DNA of 48,133 bases from Firmicutes bacterium ADurb.Bin300 (GTDB taxonomy: Bacteria > Bacillota > Clostridia > Oscillospirales > Acutalibacteraceae): the NCBI GenBank assembly GCA_002069015.1, contig MWBL01000007.1:1-48133 (forward strand). The letters run 5' to 3'. Below the pieces are notes generated by a model that saw only the letters and a list, made by a program, of their open reading frames with translations, ran no database searches and was not told where the DNA came from. Each line of letters opens with the position of its first letter. The stretch's first letter is position 1. Of this stretch, positions 27,649-37,423 are shown piece after piece. Position numbers and translations under genes: made by a program.

Positions 27649-28455
27649 TTAAAGAACATCCGGAATTTCTTTACGAAGCTTCCTATAACTCCAAAGCGCA
27701 AGTAATCCCATAATTAAAAGTAAAACCAAAAATGCGATAAGCTCTTTCGGTTTATCAAAAAACCATTTATGATTAATCATAGCATCTCTAAATCCTGTTA
27801 CAAGATAAGTGACGGGATTTAGTTTTACCAATCTGCGTAAAGCTTTGTTTTTTACAGTGTCGGCATTCCATACAACACCTGAAAACCAGAATATAGCGAA
27901 TACAAAGGATTTTACAAGGTTTGAAAAATCCTTGCTGATACACGAAATAGGCGCCGAAAACAGTGACCAGAATGTAAAAAACAAAAAGGAAAACAGCAAG
28001 AATACAGGGATTTGCAAGTAATATATATTTGGATAATATCCGAATATACAAAATATGATGATTACTACCGATAATAGAATTAAATTAATTATTAGCTTTG
28101 AAATGCTCACAAATGTCGGGATTGTAGACACGGGAAAGTTCATCTTCGTAATGAGAAAGCTGTATTTTTTCATACTTTCCGTTCCCTGCGTAAGCATTTC
28201 ACTCATATAAAACCACGGTACCAAGCCTGTAATTAGCCACAAAAAGTACGGGTATCCGTTTACATCTCCGCCTCGTCTCATTCCTATCGCAATCGCAAAC
28301 CAATAGACAAATATCGTTACAACCGGTTTAATGATAGCCCACGCCCAGCCTAACGCCGCGCCTCTGTAGGTTTTCAACAGGTCCGATTTTGCCATCTTAA
28401 ATGTCTGCTCAACATTTTGTGTATGGTCTTTTATTATTTCTTTTAATATTTCCAA
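27649..28455 (-). CDS. tagG: Teichoic-acid ABC exporter permease TagG
   Basis: A 268-residue ABC-2 type permease with six membrane helices. An amphipathic N-terminus (EQTFKMAKSDLLKTYRGAALG) and the sequence AIIKPVVTIFVYWFAIAIGM are typical of TagG/RfbA. It forms the channel with the adjacent TagH, for export of the teichoic chain. It follows tagD by 20 nt in the same operon. Confidence 0.92.
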   Translation of the reverse strand: MEILKEIIKDHTQNVEQTFKMAKSDLLKTYRGAALGWAWAIIKPVVTIFVYWFAIAIGMRRGGDVNGYPYFLWLITGLVPWFYMSEMLTQGTESMKKYSFLITKMNFPVSTIPTFVSISKLIINLILLSVVIIIFCIFGYYPNIYYLQIPVFLLFSFLFFTFWSLFSAPISCISKDFSNLVKSFVFAIFWFSGVVWNADTVKNKALRRLVKLNPVTYLVTGFRDAMINHKWFFDKPKELIAFLVLLLIMGLLALWSYRKLRKEIPDVL

Positions 28456-28475
28456 GAATTTTTCCTCCGTACTTG

Positions 28476-28913
28476 CTATTTGTGCTCTCCGGGAATCTGC
28501 GTAATGCCGCCTATGGGCTGCTGAAGCTTTAACGCCTCTTTTATCTGAGAGGTCGAAACACCTTGGGTCCTGTCTAAATAAACAAGCTCACAATAGTCCT
28601 TGAGATAATCAAATTTATCGCTGCCCTTCCAGTCGCTCCCCATAACAACTATATCAACATGATAATTCTTGACATCGTCAAGCTTTTGCTCCCAGTTTTC
28701 CTCCGGAATTACAAGGTCAACATATCTTATTGCCTCAAGCATCTTTTTTCTCGTTTCATAATCGTGATAAGCCGCTTTGCCTTTCCCGGCGTTAAATTCA
28801 TCCGTAGAAAGGGCAACTATAAGATAGTCACCCAATTCCTTGGCTCTTTTAAGGAGTCTTATATGTCCGTAATGAAGCAAATCGAAGGTTCCGTATGTCA
28901 ATACTCTTTTCAT
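28476..28913 (-). CDS. tagD: Glycerol-3-phosphate cytidylyltransferase
   Basis: A 145-residue nucleotidyltransferase making CDP-glycerol from CTP and glycerol-3-phosphate. The HxGH motif is in TFDLLHYGHIRLLKRAK and the C-terminal TQGVSTSQIKE matches the RTxGISTT-type motif. Length is close to TagD (129) with a short extension. The first four nt overlap the upstream transferase. It supplies the donor for the three transferases of this cluster. Confidence 0.95.
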   Translation of the reverse strand: MKRVLTYGTFDLLHYGHIRLLKRAKELGDYLIVALSTDEFNAGKGKAAYHDYETRKKMLEAIRYVDLVIPEENWEQKLDDVKNYHVDIVVMGSDWKGSDKFDYLKDYCELVYLDRTQGVSTSQIKEALKLQQPIGGITQIPGEHK

Positions 28914-30154
28914 TTCTCTTCTCCCTTAAATATCCTGTCTATTACCCGAGCGGATGAGCCTCCGTCGTCGTGCGGATTAAATTTTCCCTTAAAGCGCATA
29001 TACCTTTCGTCCGGAACAAAGTCGTCTAAAGCCCTTTTGATTGAGGCGGCAAGCTCGTCATCAGTCTTGACTATATCGCCGGGAAGCTCTGACAAAGGAA
29101 AATAAAAATCTCTGATTTGACCGACATATTCATCAAGGTCATACATATAAAAAATCATCGGACGTGTTAGATTTGCATAGTCAAAAAACACGCTTGAATA
29201 GTCCGTGATAAGAACATCGCTAATAACATAAAGCTCCGCTATGTCGTCAAAATCCGATACATTATACACAAATTCGCTGTATTTGTCAAAATTAAACCTG
29301 CTCGCAATAAAATAGTGCGCCCTGAAAAGTATAACCGCCTGCTCACCGAACCTTTTTCGGAGCATATCAAAGTCCGCTTGGGGCTTAAATGAGTACCCTA
29401 TGCCGGACTCGTGAGAGTTATCCCTCCAAGTGGGTGCGTAAAGAATAACCTTTTTGCCCACGGGTATTTTAAGAGATTGCCTTAATGCTTGCACCTGTTG
29501 CTGTGTATAGTTATAAAGATAATCGTTGCGCGGGTACCCCTGCTCGATTACGGCATTTTCCTTCCCGAGCGCCTTTAGGTTAAACGCGGAAGTAAATTTC
29601 TCGGTAGTAAAGGGAGAGGGAGAGAGTATGTAAGTGAATTTTTTCCCGTCAATCAAATATTTCTCCCTGAACTCCTCTACCGAATTGAGAGAATTGTTAC
29701 AGTAATCTATGTCATAACCAAGTTTTTTCAGCGGTGTTCCGTGCCAGCATTGAATATAGCATTGATTTTCCCCGGGAAGATAATAATCCACTCTGAAATT
29801 TGTAATCCAATACCTACTTTTTTTCAGCGCCCTCTCATATTCAACGCTGCCGTTTTTTACTATGGCAGTATGGGGAAAATCCATAAGATATTTATATTTT
29901 TCGGGATGGTCCATCACCCATATAAACTTATATTCCTTAAAAAAGTCGTCCCTTTGCATTGCAAGGAAAATCTGCTTTGGGCTGTCACAGTAGGATTTCC
30001 CGTTGAATGCCCCAAACAGTATGGTTTTGTCATCGGTTTTTACTCGGGCGGTATTAACCTTATAATTTATTCTGACAAAAAAAGTGTAAAGAAGCCTTGA
30101 AAGCCTCCTTAATAATCCGAATTTTTTGATTGCGGAATAATAAACCCTTTTCAT
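28910..30154 (-). CDS. CDP-glycerol glycerophosphotransferase (TagF/TagB family)
   Basis: A 414-residue transferase adding glycerol phosphate from CDP-glycerol to a lipid-linked acceptor. Motifs: IQCWHGTPLKKLG, LYAPTWRDN and DVLITDYSSVFFDYA, where His and the DYSS Asp/Ser are expected in catalysis. The start is ATG at 30154 with GAGGT upstream; a longer frame would overlap the preceding gene by about 90 nt. No membrane span is visible; the family binds the membrane peripherally. It probably works as primase or polymerase, but the order within the pathway cannot be told. Confidence 0.9.
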   Translation of the reverse strand: MKRVYYSAIKKFGLLRRLSRLLYTFFVRINYKVNTARVKTDDKTILFGAFNGKSYCDSPKQIFLAMQRDDFFKEYKFIWVMDHPEKYKYLMDFPHTAIVKNGSVEYERALKKSRYWITNFRVDYYLPGENQCYIQCWHGTPLKKLGYDIDYCNNSLNSVEEFREKYLIDGKKFTYILSPSPFTTEKFTSAFNLKALGKENAVIEQGYPRNDYLYNYTQQQVQALRQSLKIPVGKKVILYAPTWRDNSHESGIGYSFKPQADFDMLRKRFGEQAVILFRAHYFIASRFNFDKYSEFVYNVSDFDDIAELYVISDVLITDYSSVFFDYANLTRPMIFYMYDLDEYVGQIRDFYFPLSELPGDIVKTDDELAASIKRALDDFVPDERYMRFKGKFNPHDDGGSSARVIDRIFKGEEK

Positions 30155-30158
30155 ATTT

Positions 30159-31268
30159 CTACCTCGAGTTAAGCAGAGCGTTCGCAATTCTCTCACAGCA
30201 TTTCCCGTCGTCAGTTTCAATAAACCGGGAGTAAAAGCGCACAAGCTCATTTTCCGGGTACTCTTTGCTCTCGATTTTCGCGTAAATATTCTGAAAATCC
30301 TTACAGGATATTAAGGGATATTCCCTAAGCGGGTTAATATTCAAGCCGCGCTCCCTTTCATACTCGTCTAAATCATAAAGGTAAAAAAACAGCTTCTTTT
30401 TTGCCGCAGCAGCCTCAAAGCTTACAGACGAATAATCTGTAATAACGTAATTTGCCACCGAGAATAAATCAAGTACGCTCTCGTCAGAAAAAACCACGCG
30501 GGAACAGTCGGGCTTGTCCTGAGTCAAAACATGAGCTTTTACAATAACATTATACCTCTCAAAATCAACATAATGTAAAATCTCATCAAGCTTAATTCCA
30601 TCATTTTCCCTAAATGTAGGGGCATAAAGAATATTTATTTTATCCTTCAGTGTCGGATACCTTTGGTATAATAAGCTTTTTTTCAGTTCTTTTTCTTGAC
30701 TGTCGCAAATAAGATAATCAAGCCTCGGCATTCCTATGACGCGCACCTTTTCAGACTCAATTCGGAACGCATCCGCGTAAATCTCTTTTGTCGCCGTGCT
30801 CGCGCATGTCACAAAGGTATAATTTTTGTGCATAGACAGTGCGTCTGCAGAAGAAGAGCTTCTTCCGCCCTCCTTGTCAAGGCACTGATAGCCAAACTTT
30901 TTAACGGCTCCCAAGGCATGCCAGATTTGCGCTATGACAAGTTCTCTCCTGTGCCGCAATATGCTTACGGGAAGGCTGTAAGTGTCTGCAACACATGCTT
31001 TTGAGAGCGAAAGCGCGTTCATACATTTAAGTGTATTTGCAGCTATCCTGATAATCCCCGCATGCTTTGTATCAAGAAGCTCACAGACATATACAATTTC
31101 AAGAGAGCCGTCAATACGCAAAAGCTCCTTTTCAAGTAAAAGAAAATCGGCAGGCACATCGTCACTCTCCCGAGAAAGCATACAGACTCTGTTTTTTACC
31201 GGTCTTAGCCTTAAAAAATAATAAAGCGTATTAAGGCAAAGCCTGCCTAAAGCAATAAGGATTTTCAT
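30159..31268 (-). CDS. TagB-like CDP-glycerol glycerophosphotransferase
   Basis: A 369-residue member of the same family, more diverged. Motifs are IAQIWHALGAVKKFG in place of WHGTPLKK, ILYAPTFREN and NYVITDYSSVSFEAA. WHA with a following Lys-Phe fits the TagB-like group that adds the first glycerol phosphate, so a primase role is plausible. The start overlaps the stop of alr by four nt (ATGA), and its stop lies four nt before the next transferase. Confidence 0.85.
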   Translation of the reverse strand: MKILIALGRLCLNTLYYFLRLRPVKNRVCMLSRESDDVPADFLLLEKELLRIDGSLEIVYVCELLDTKHAGIIRIAANTLKCMNALSLSKACVADTYSLPVSILRHRRELVIAQIWHALGAVKKFGYQCLDKEGGRSSSSADALSMHKNYTFVTCASTATKEIYADAFRIESEKVRVIGMPRLDYLICDSQEKELKKSLLYQRYPTLKDKINILYAPTFRENDGIKLDEILHYVDFERYNVIVKAHVLTQDKPDCSRVVFSDESVLDLFSVANYVITDYSSVSFEAAAAKKKLFFYLYDLDEYERERGLNINPLREYPLISCKDFQNIYAKIESKEYPENELVRFYSRFIETDDGKCCERIANALLNSR

Positions 31269-32380
31269 TTCTTATATATCCTTTTTACGCGATTTTTAAA
31301 CGCACAGATTATTTCATAATTTATTGTGTCTGATTTTTCAGCCATTTCCTCTGCAGTAACCTCACAAGACGACTCCTTTCCCATCACGATTACCCTGTCC
31401 CCTATTTTGACATCGGGAATATGAGTAACGTCAACCATCATAAGGTCCATACATACCTTGCCCGTAACATTGGCGTACTCGCCGTTTATTATAACTCTTC
31501 CCTTATCGGACAGCGCTCTCAGATAGCCGTCCGCATAGCCTATGCAGACAGTCGCTATTTTCATTTTTTGCTTTGCCGTAAAGGCATGACCATAGCTGAT
31601 TCCGTCTCCCTTTTCAACCTCGCGCACATTTACAACATGGCTGATTATTTTCATGGCGGGTGTCAGACCGAGCCCAAAGCTTTTAAGCCTTTCATCAGGA
31701 TACAAACCGTAAAGCAGTATTCCTATCCTGACCATATTAAACTTTTCCGCTATGGTCAGTGTGCCTGCGCTGTTGCAGGCATGTTTTACGGGAATTTTCA
31801 CGCCTTTGCTTTCGAGAAGAGAATTAAACCTCTTAAAGCGCTCAAGCTGCTGCTTTGAGAAGCTCGAGTTTCCCTCATCCGCCTTTGCATAATGTGTGAA
31901 CAACCCCTCAACATAAATACCTTTAAGAGAGCATACAGCCTTTATAACGTCGAAATTTTCTTCCTTGTCGGCAAAGCCTATGCGGGACATGCCTGTATCA
32001 ATTTTGATATGTACCGTTGCTGTTTTCCCTGCTTTTTGTGCGGCAACGGACAGGAGCTTTGCATTATCTAAATCGTAAATCGTCTGTGAAATATCGTATT
32101 TCAAAAGCTCGTCATACTGCTGCGGTGAAGAATACGAAAGAACTAAAATCGGTTTTTTAATGCCGTTTTGACGAAGAGCTACCGCCTCCTCCAACGCCGC
32201 CACACCGAAATAATCAACCTTTTCCTCAAGCAAAGGGGCAACCTCGCTTGCCCCGTGGCCATAGGCGTCGGCCTTAACTACCGCCATTATTTTTACATCT
32301 TTATCTATCCTTTGGCGCAGCGTGTTTGCGTTTTGTTTAATTGCTCCAAGTGATATTTCCGCGTAGGTTCTGTAATACAT
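31265..32380 (-). CDS. alr: Alanine racemase
   Basis: A 371-residue PLP enzyme interconverting L- and D-alanine. PLP-binding K36 lies in AVVKADAYGHGA and the catalytic Tyr in GDGISYGHAF; the length matches the family. It overlaps the first teichoic transferase by four nt, so production of D-alanine is tied to wall-polymer synthesis. The D-alanine goes to peptidoglycan and possibly teichoic D-alanylation; no dlt gene is in this window. AGGAAG precedes the ATG. Confidence 0.96.
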   Translation of the reverse strand: MYYRTYAEISLGAIKQNANTLRQRIDKDVKIMAVVKADAYGHGASEVAPLLEEKVDYFGVAALEEAVALRQNGIKKPILVLSYSSPQQYDELLKYDISQTIYDLDNAKLLSVAAQKAGKTATVHIKIDTGMSRIGFADKEENFDVIKAVCSLKGIYVEGLFTHYAKADEGNSSFSKQQLERFKRFNSLLESKGVKIPVKHACNSAGTLTIAEKFNMVRIGILLYGLYPDERLKSFGLGLTPAMKIISHVVNVREVEKGDGISYGHAFTAKQKMKIATVCIGYADGYLRALSDKGRVIINGEYANVTGKVCMDLMMVDVTHIPDVKIGDRVIVMGKESSCEVTAEEMAEKSDTINYEIICAFKNRVKRIYKK

Positions 32381-32421
32381 ATGGCACTTCCTATGAATAA
32401 TAATGTCATTTCCGATTTGCC

Positions 32422-33261
32422 TTAATCAAGAATGCTTCTTAAAATATCGCAGACCTTATTAACACCCTCAATTCCGTAAAAGCCATTAAGCGGAATGTCA
32501 AAGCTTTTTGTTTTTAGTATACGCAATGGATAAGACTGCGGTTGTGCGTTTCCCGAGGGCACATCCTTATCAATAAAAATTATGTTCCCGAAACCGTTCC
32601 CGCCTTCCTCTATCCGTATAGTGTGAATATCATTTAAGCTTATACTTTTAACGGCTTCATCCTCATTCTTGCGCCTGCTTTTAATTATAACTCGTTCGTC
32701 CGTAATTGCGTAATATGTGTTTTCCTTTTGTTTTTTTATTCTGAAAATTCTCAAAACAATCCAAATGACACCCGCCACTATCAGCGGTGCTCCTAAAAAC
32801 GCCGTCGGAGGATACATAAACACCGCTTTAATAATCCAATATAAAAGCATAACAATCCAAAGGTAGCTTGACGCCAGGCGAACTAAGCTTAGTACTCCCG
32901 TACCCTTACCCCGCGACGGCTTTCCCGCCCAAATAAGATTTTCTCCCTTTTTTAGCATGTCATCAAGCGGAGTTAGGATTTTAAGCGAAAAATCGCGCCC
33001 TTTTGTGCTGTCAAGGTCATCGCCGTCTGAAAATTCAGCTTGCGACCTAATGTCCCCATTTAGTGGCATTTCCCCGGCTATTTCTTGAGCTGATACGCCC
33101 AAGCTTGAAGCTATGCGAGGAATTAAAGCTTCGTCGGGACTTTTCAAACCGCGCTCCCAGAAAGCAATGTCTTTTTCTTCAACCTGCAGCAGGCAGGCTA
33201 AATCGTCTCTTGTAAGACCGGCCGCCTTTCTGTGCTTGCGTATATTATCGCCAAAGCTCAT
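32422..33261 (-). CDS. XRE helix-turn-helix protein with bacterial PH domain
   Basis: A 279-residue fusion. An N-terminal XRE/Cro HTH (about 1-60, NIRKHRKAAGLTRDDLACLL ... ISFWERG-like IAFWERG) is followed by a linker, two membrane helices (about 135-180) and a PH-like domain (ENTYYAITDERVIIKSRRKN ... SLNDIHTIRIE). It is a membrane-bound potential regulator. The motif IWAGKPSRGKG recurs in the PH protein at 17236. The start is ATG 33261 after GGGGGTGG. It lies 41 nt before alr and may be the first gene of the wall operon. The DNA target is unknown. Confidence 0.8.
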   Translation of the reverse strand: MSFGDNIRKHRKAAGLTRDDLACLLQVEEKDIAFWERGLKSPDEALIPRIASSLGVSAQEIAGEMPLNGDIRSQAEFSDGDDLDSTKGRDFSLKILTPLDDMLKKGENLIWAGKPSRGKGTGVLSLVRLASSYLWIVMLLYWIIKAVFMYPPTAFLGAPLIVAGVIWIVLRIFRIKKQKENTYYAITDERVIIKSRRKNEDEAVKSISLNDIHTIRIEEGGNGFGNIIFIDKDVPSGNAQPQSYPLRILKTKSFDIPLNGFYGIEGVNKVCDILRSILD

Positions 33262-33335
33262 ATTGCCACCCCCCTGCTTAATACTATATTGCTTTTTATA
33301 GTAACACAAAACCTCTCTTTAATCAATAAATCACA

Positions 33336-33364
33336 TTGATTTTTTACCAAAAATGTCTTATTAT
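33336..33364 (+). promoter_or_regulatory. Sigma-A promoter of nfo
   Basis: TTGATT (33336-33341), 17-nt spacer, TATTAT (33359-33364), about 95 nt before the nfo ATG. Confidence 0.55.
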
Positions 33365-33459
33365 AATATTATAATCAGGCTTATGGTTTATGATAATCGC
33401 AAAGCTAAAGTCTGATGAAGATTTATATAGTTTCTACTTGAAAATTGAAAAGGAGTATT

Positions 33460-34293
33460 ATGTTTAGAATAGGTTGCCATCTTTCTTCCCAAAAAGGCTA
33501 TCTCGCAATGGGCGAGGCAGCGCTGCTTATAGGGGCGAATACATTTCAGTTTTTCACAAGAAATCCGCGCGGCGGCAAGATAAAGCCTCTTGATCTTGAG
33601 GATATAAGAAAATACAACGAGTTCGCAATAGAAAACGATATATCCGATATTCTCGCTCATGCCCCTTACACACTAAATGCGAGTGCCGCGTCGGAGCATT
33701 TAAGGAACTTCGCAAAAGAAACGATGCTTGACGACATTAAAAGGCTTGAAAATATTCCCGGGGCAATGCTTAATTTTCATCCCGGAAGTCATGTCGGTCA
33801 AGGAGTAGAAACAGGTATTGAGCTTGTCTCCCAAATGCTCAACGAGGTACTGACGGAAAAGCAGAAAACGCTTGTCTTGCTTGAAACAATGGCAGGCAAG
33901 GGAAGTGAAATAGGCGGAAGCTTTGAGGAAATTAGGAGGATAATCGACAAAACGAGGTTGTCCTCCAAGCTTGGCGTTTGCCTTGACACTTGCCATATAT
34001 ATGATGCAGGCTATGACATTGTAAATGCTTTAGACCTGGTGTTGAGCGAATTTGACCGAGTTTTAGGTCTTGACCGTCTCAAGGCAATCCATCTCAATGA
34101 CAGTAAAAATCCCTATTCCTCGCACAAGGACCGTCATGAGACAATCGGCAACGGGTCCCTTGGACCCAAGGCAATAGCAGAAATAATAAATCATCCGGTT
34201 TTACTCAAGCTGCCCTTTTACCTTGAAACACCGAATGACGTTGAGGGATATGCGCGTGAAATTGCCCTGTTAAAAACCATGAGGCACAACTAA
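33460..34293 (+). CDS. nfo: Endonuclease IV
   Basis: A 277-residue AP endonuclease with the TIM-barrel zinc-site motifs: [23 protein letters not shown] and DRHETIGNG. It cuts 5' to abasic sites in base-excision repair. The start is ATG 33460 after AAAGGAG; a longer frame begins at TTG 33445, which lies on the ribosome site. Monocistronic, with its own promoter and terminator. Confidence 0.96.
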   Translation: MFRIGCHLSSQKGYLAMGEAALLIGANTFQFFTRNPRGGKIKPLDLEDIRKYNEFAIENDISDILAHAPYTLNASAASEHLRNFAKETMLDDIKRLENIPGAMLNFHPGSHVGQGVETGIELVSQMLNEVLTEKQKTLVLLETMAGKGSEIGGSFEEIRRIIDKTRLSSKLGVCLDTCHIYDAGYDIVNALDLVLSEFDRVLGLDRLKAIHLNDSKNPYSSHKDRHETIGNGSLGPKAIAEIINHPVLLKLPFYLETPNDVEGYAREIALLKTMRHN

Positions 34294-34328
34294 TAGAACA
34301 CGCCGACGAAAGCGTAGATAATAAAAAT

Positions 34329-34362
34329 GGAGCGTCCGTAAATTGCAGACACTCCCTTTTTT
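34329..34362 (+). terminator. Terminator of nfo
   Basis: An imperfect hairpin GGAGCGTCCG / TGCAGACACTCC around a short AAAT-containing loop is followed by CTTTTTTATTTATTT. It is just before the convergent aldolase gene. Confidence 0.65.
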
Positions 34363-34364
34363 AT

Positions 34365-35258
34365 TTATTTCATTAACTCGTTAGAAACGCACCAGTTGTG
34401 GAATGCTTTTAACTGATTGAGCTTTTGAGCGCTCAGGTCATGGTTGCCTCTTGTGAACCAATTCATTTTTGCCCCTTGCAGATTACACAGCTGCTTCGCT
34501 GTTGCGCAGAAGCCTCCCTCCATGGCATTGTCAAGCAGAATAATTTCATGGTACCTCTGTTCGGCAAGCTTCATATCACCGCTGTTGAAGGCGTCCCAAA
34601 AACGAACAAAGAACGCTCCGCCGCAGGTTGTGGGCGTAGCCATAACGCCTCGCGCCCCGAGCTTAAAGGATTCAAAAAGATAAGACATATTGGCTTGATG
34701 TATTACGCTGTCGCCCTTATTGTCAATTTTATCCTTTATGCCTTCAATTGTGCAGGTTGTGTCCTTTATACCGTAAATTCTACCTGTTTTGACGAGTCTG
34801 CCGTATACTCTGCCGCTGATTTTATTGTTGGGATAACCCGGATACTCATATAAAAACACGGGTAAGTTTGTATGTTTAAGTAAATCCGTTATGTAAGAGT
34901 AAAATCGCTCCTCGTCATTTCCGTATCCCTTCGTAACGAGTACAAGTCCGTCAACACCCGTATCGGACATTCTTTTGACCTCCTCTACCTGGGCATCCCA
35001 TGAGGGCTCAAGGTTTCCCGTTGCAACAACTGTTGTCCCTCCCTTATGCTTTACGGCAAGGCGGGCAAGACTGAGTCTCTCCTCCTCGTTAAGCTGTGCC
35101 ATCTCGGAGCTGCCGCATGAGGCAAATAAATGACCGACTCCTTGCTGTACCTGCCAGTCGCAATATTCCTCATAGGCTTTATAATCAATAGTCCTGTCCT
35201 CATTAAAGGGTGTGAGAAGCAATGAAAATATGCCGTCCTTGCTCATTGTATTACTCAC
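34365..35258 (-). CDS. DapA/NAL-family class I aldolase
   Basis: A 297-residue TIM-barrel protein of the dihydrodipicolinate synthase / N-acetylneuraminate lyase family. The Schiff-base Lys is visible in RIYGIKDTTCTIEG and the conserved Tyr in PVFLYEYPGYPN. The motif preceding the catalytic Lys and the absence of other lysine-pathway genes argue against a plain dapA. Candidates are a lyase for a 2-keto-3-deoxy sugar acid or sialic acid, but the substrate is not determined. It is 26 nt downstream of the propeller-hairpin gene and likely co-transcribed with pckG. Confidence 0.85.
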   Translation of the reverse strand: MSNTMSKDGIFSLLLTPFNEDRTIDYKAYEEYCDWQVQQGVGHLFASCGSSEMAQLNEEERLSLARLAVKHKGGTTVVATGNLEPSWDAQVEEVKRMSDTGVDGLVLVTKGYGNDEERFYSYITDLLKHTNLPVFLYEYPGYPNNKISGRVYGRLVKTGRIYGIKDTTCTIEGIKDKIDNKGDSVIHQANMSYLFESFKLGARGVMATPTTCGGAFFVRFWDAFNSGDMKLAEQRYHEIILLDNAMEGGFCATAKQLCNLQGAKMNWFTRGNHDLSAQKLNQLKAFHNWCVSNELMK

Positions 35259-35284
35259 AATATCTGCCTCTTTTCACTTATATT

Positions 35285-37399
35285 TTAATCTTCGGAAATA
35301 AGTCCATAGTAGCGCGCAAACCAATAAGGGTGAAGAAAAACCGTTCCATCCTCTGCGCGGAGCCCGTTTCCCCCGTCGGGAACATAGGGATTAGCATCAT
35401 ATTTTGTAATCGGCTTTTCGTCATACGGAAGAGGAGTTTTAAGTTGTTTTTTACCGCCGAAAATTTCCTGTCCTTTGTCCCATTTCAAATCGGGGCGTAC
35501 ACTGTTTTTTACTTCCCAATGAATTAAATCCAACGGGAGTTCCTGCATGCTGAGTACAGCGTTTTCAATATCGCACATATCCCCACTTAAGGCTCCGTAC
35601 ATTACATTCCAAAGCGGACACCGTTCGGAGCGCTGAATTTCATAGCAGTGCCTGAGTCCGTTCAGGTAATAGGTCCTCAACTGCGGGTCATCTTCATATC
35701 GCAGTAGCGGAACAATTGATAAAAAGCTGAGATTGTCATCAATATGATTTACATTTGCATCGGGTATTTTATACTGCATGCAGTTTAGGGCATAGTGCTC
35801 GCGCTCGATAAGCTTCCTGTATTCATCGTCAAACCGCTTCTCTCCGGTCATATGGTGCACGATTTTCAGCATTGAGAGCAGTTCAAGCGAGTTAACGCAC
35901 TTTTCCCAATAAAATTTATTATCGCGGTTCAATTCATGCGGACCCCAGCGCGCCCAGGTGGTGGGGAGGTTATCAATATCGCATAAGGCATAATCATGGT
36001 CCAAAATATGAGTAACGATTTTTGAGAGATTAGCCGCAACTTCTTTTTTTTCTTTCTTGTTTGCACAAAGGTCGTAGAAAAGCGAAAGACCGTAGAAATG
36101 ACCTGTTGTTTCGTCGCTTGAGGTTTCGCCTTTCCATTCAAGAACGCCGAATTCGTCCTCAACGCGATGCCATTCGGGGTGCTCCTCGCCAAATCTGTGC
36201 TCTCCCTTTCTCCTGTATGCCCTTGCAGGAAAGCCCTCTACCCCGGTTATCTCTACAAGCTTTATAAGAGCCTTTGCGCTGCGCCTTGCAATCTCAAGGG
36301 CTTCGGGAGACTTTGTTACGGCATAACGCAGAACCTGTGAAGCAAGATAACTTCCCGTCCAAAGCCCGTCATTGTCGGAAACCTCAACCTGCCCGCTCGT
36401 AATATCACCGTATTTGTCAAGTGAGCGTATTGTAACATAGCCTACATCTCTGACATGATACTTTTCGGTCATTTGCTGATAATGGTCCGCCTTTTGCTTT
36501 AAGGTAAACATCCTCTGAGAAATTCTGCTTAAGCCCTTTTCCGTTCCCACCCAGATTTCCGAATTATCGTCTTTAACGGCGATTGCCGTAACCTCACTTG
36601 CCGGCAGCCAGCGTTTAGGACCTAAAAAGCTTGTCTTAACACCGCTGATTATGTAAAGCCCTATATCAGTTCCTATATATCTCGTACCGTCCCGGGCAAG
36701 CAGAATTTTCTTAATATCACACTTAGGAAGAATTGTAACCTCCTTGGCAGTAAGCCACGTACTGTAAGAGTCATAAATGCACACTCCCTCATCCGTGCCT
36801 ATCCAAATATGACCGAATTTGTCTGCTGCCATAGCCTGAACACAGTTTGTCGGCATATCGCTGACATCCGGAACAATAGGTCCCCAGCGCGGTCTTTTTC
36901 CGAACAATCCCATAATAGCTATAGGGTTGGCTACATAGATTTTCTTATCCCCATACGCACAAAAGGAATGAGCGTAACCTTCCGAAATTTTTGTGTATAC
37001 CTCAAACTCCTTTTCTCCCTTTATATAGAGAATGTTATTTGTAAGCAGCCATAAATTTCCTGCCCCGTCGCTGTCCATGTCCAAAACAGACTTGGGGAAA
37101 GACTGGGAGAAAATTACCTTGCGTTTCTTTATAGCATATACCGTGCAGTCCGCTCCCGCCCACAGTATGCCGTCCTTATCCCGAAACAAAAACGTGGTCT
37201 CTTCCTTCAACCCCTCATGCGGGAAACTACAGAAAGAATTTCCGTCAAAAACGGCAAGCCCGGCTTGTGTTCCAGCAAACAAATTGCCGTCACTATCAAA
37301 TCCGCAACAGGTAATTTCATCGCAAGGAAGCCCGTCACTACTTGAATAAAAGCTCCTCGTACGCTGTAAAAACGGTTTTATATTAAGACAAGTATGCAT
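35285..37399 (-). CDS. Propeller / (alpha/alpha)6-hairpin two-domain protein
   Basis: A 704-residue protein. The first 330 residues hold beta-propeller repeats of the two-component-regulator type (for example DGNLFAGTQAGLAVFDG, GHIWIGTDEGVCIYDS, SEIWVGTEKGLSRIS). Residues about 360-610 are helical with Asp/Glu-Trp/His patches like a six-hairpin glycosidase barrel (SDNDGLWTGSYLASQVLRYA, then TSSDETTGHFYGLSLFY). No signal peptide or membrane helix is seen. AGGAGG precedes the ATG, which is 24 nt after pckG. It could process a carbohydrate, but no catalytic pair is certain. Confidence 0.75.
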   Translation of the reverse strand: MHTCLNIKPFLQRTRSFYSSSDGLPCDEITCCGFDSDGNLFAGTQAGLAVFDGNSFCSFPHEGLKEETTFLFRDKDGILWAGADCTVYAIKKRKVIFSQSFPKSVLDMDSDGAGNLWLLTNNILYIKGEKEFEVYTKISEGYAHSFCAYGDKKIYVANPIAIMGLFGKRPRWGPIVPDVSDMPTNCVQAMAADKFGHIWIGTDEGVCIYDSYSTWLTAKEVTILPKCDIKKILLARDGTRYIGTDIGLYIISGVKTSFLGPKRWLPASEVTAIAVKDDNSEIWVGTEKGLSRISQRMFTLKQKADHYQQMTEKYHVRDVGYVTIRSLDKYGDITSGQVEVSDNDGLWTGSYLASQVLRYAVTKSPEALEIARRSAKALIKLVEITGVEGFPARAYRRKGEHRFGEEHPEWHRVEDEFGVLEWKGETSSDETTGHFYGLSLFYDLCANKKEKKEVAANLSKIVTHILDHDYALCDIDNLPTTWARWGPHELNRDNKFYWEKCVNSLELLSMLKIVHHMTGEKRFDDEYRKLIEREHYALNCMQYKIPDANVNHIDDNLSFLSIVPLLRYEDDPQLRTYYLNGLRHCYEIQRSERCPLWNVMYGALSGDMCDIENAVLSMQELPLDLIHWEVKNSVRPDLKWDKGQEIFGGKKQLKTPLPYDEKPITKYDANPYVPDGGNGLRAEDGTVFLHPYWFARYYGLISED

Positions 37400-37423
37400 T
37401 TCGTTTTCCGCCTCCTAAGAGAA

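Noticed and set aside
34365-35258. Naming the aldolase dapA
   Set aside because: The family also includes neuraminate and keto-acid lyases, and no lysine-pathway gene lies nearby; the name would overstate the evidence.
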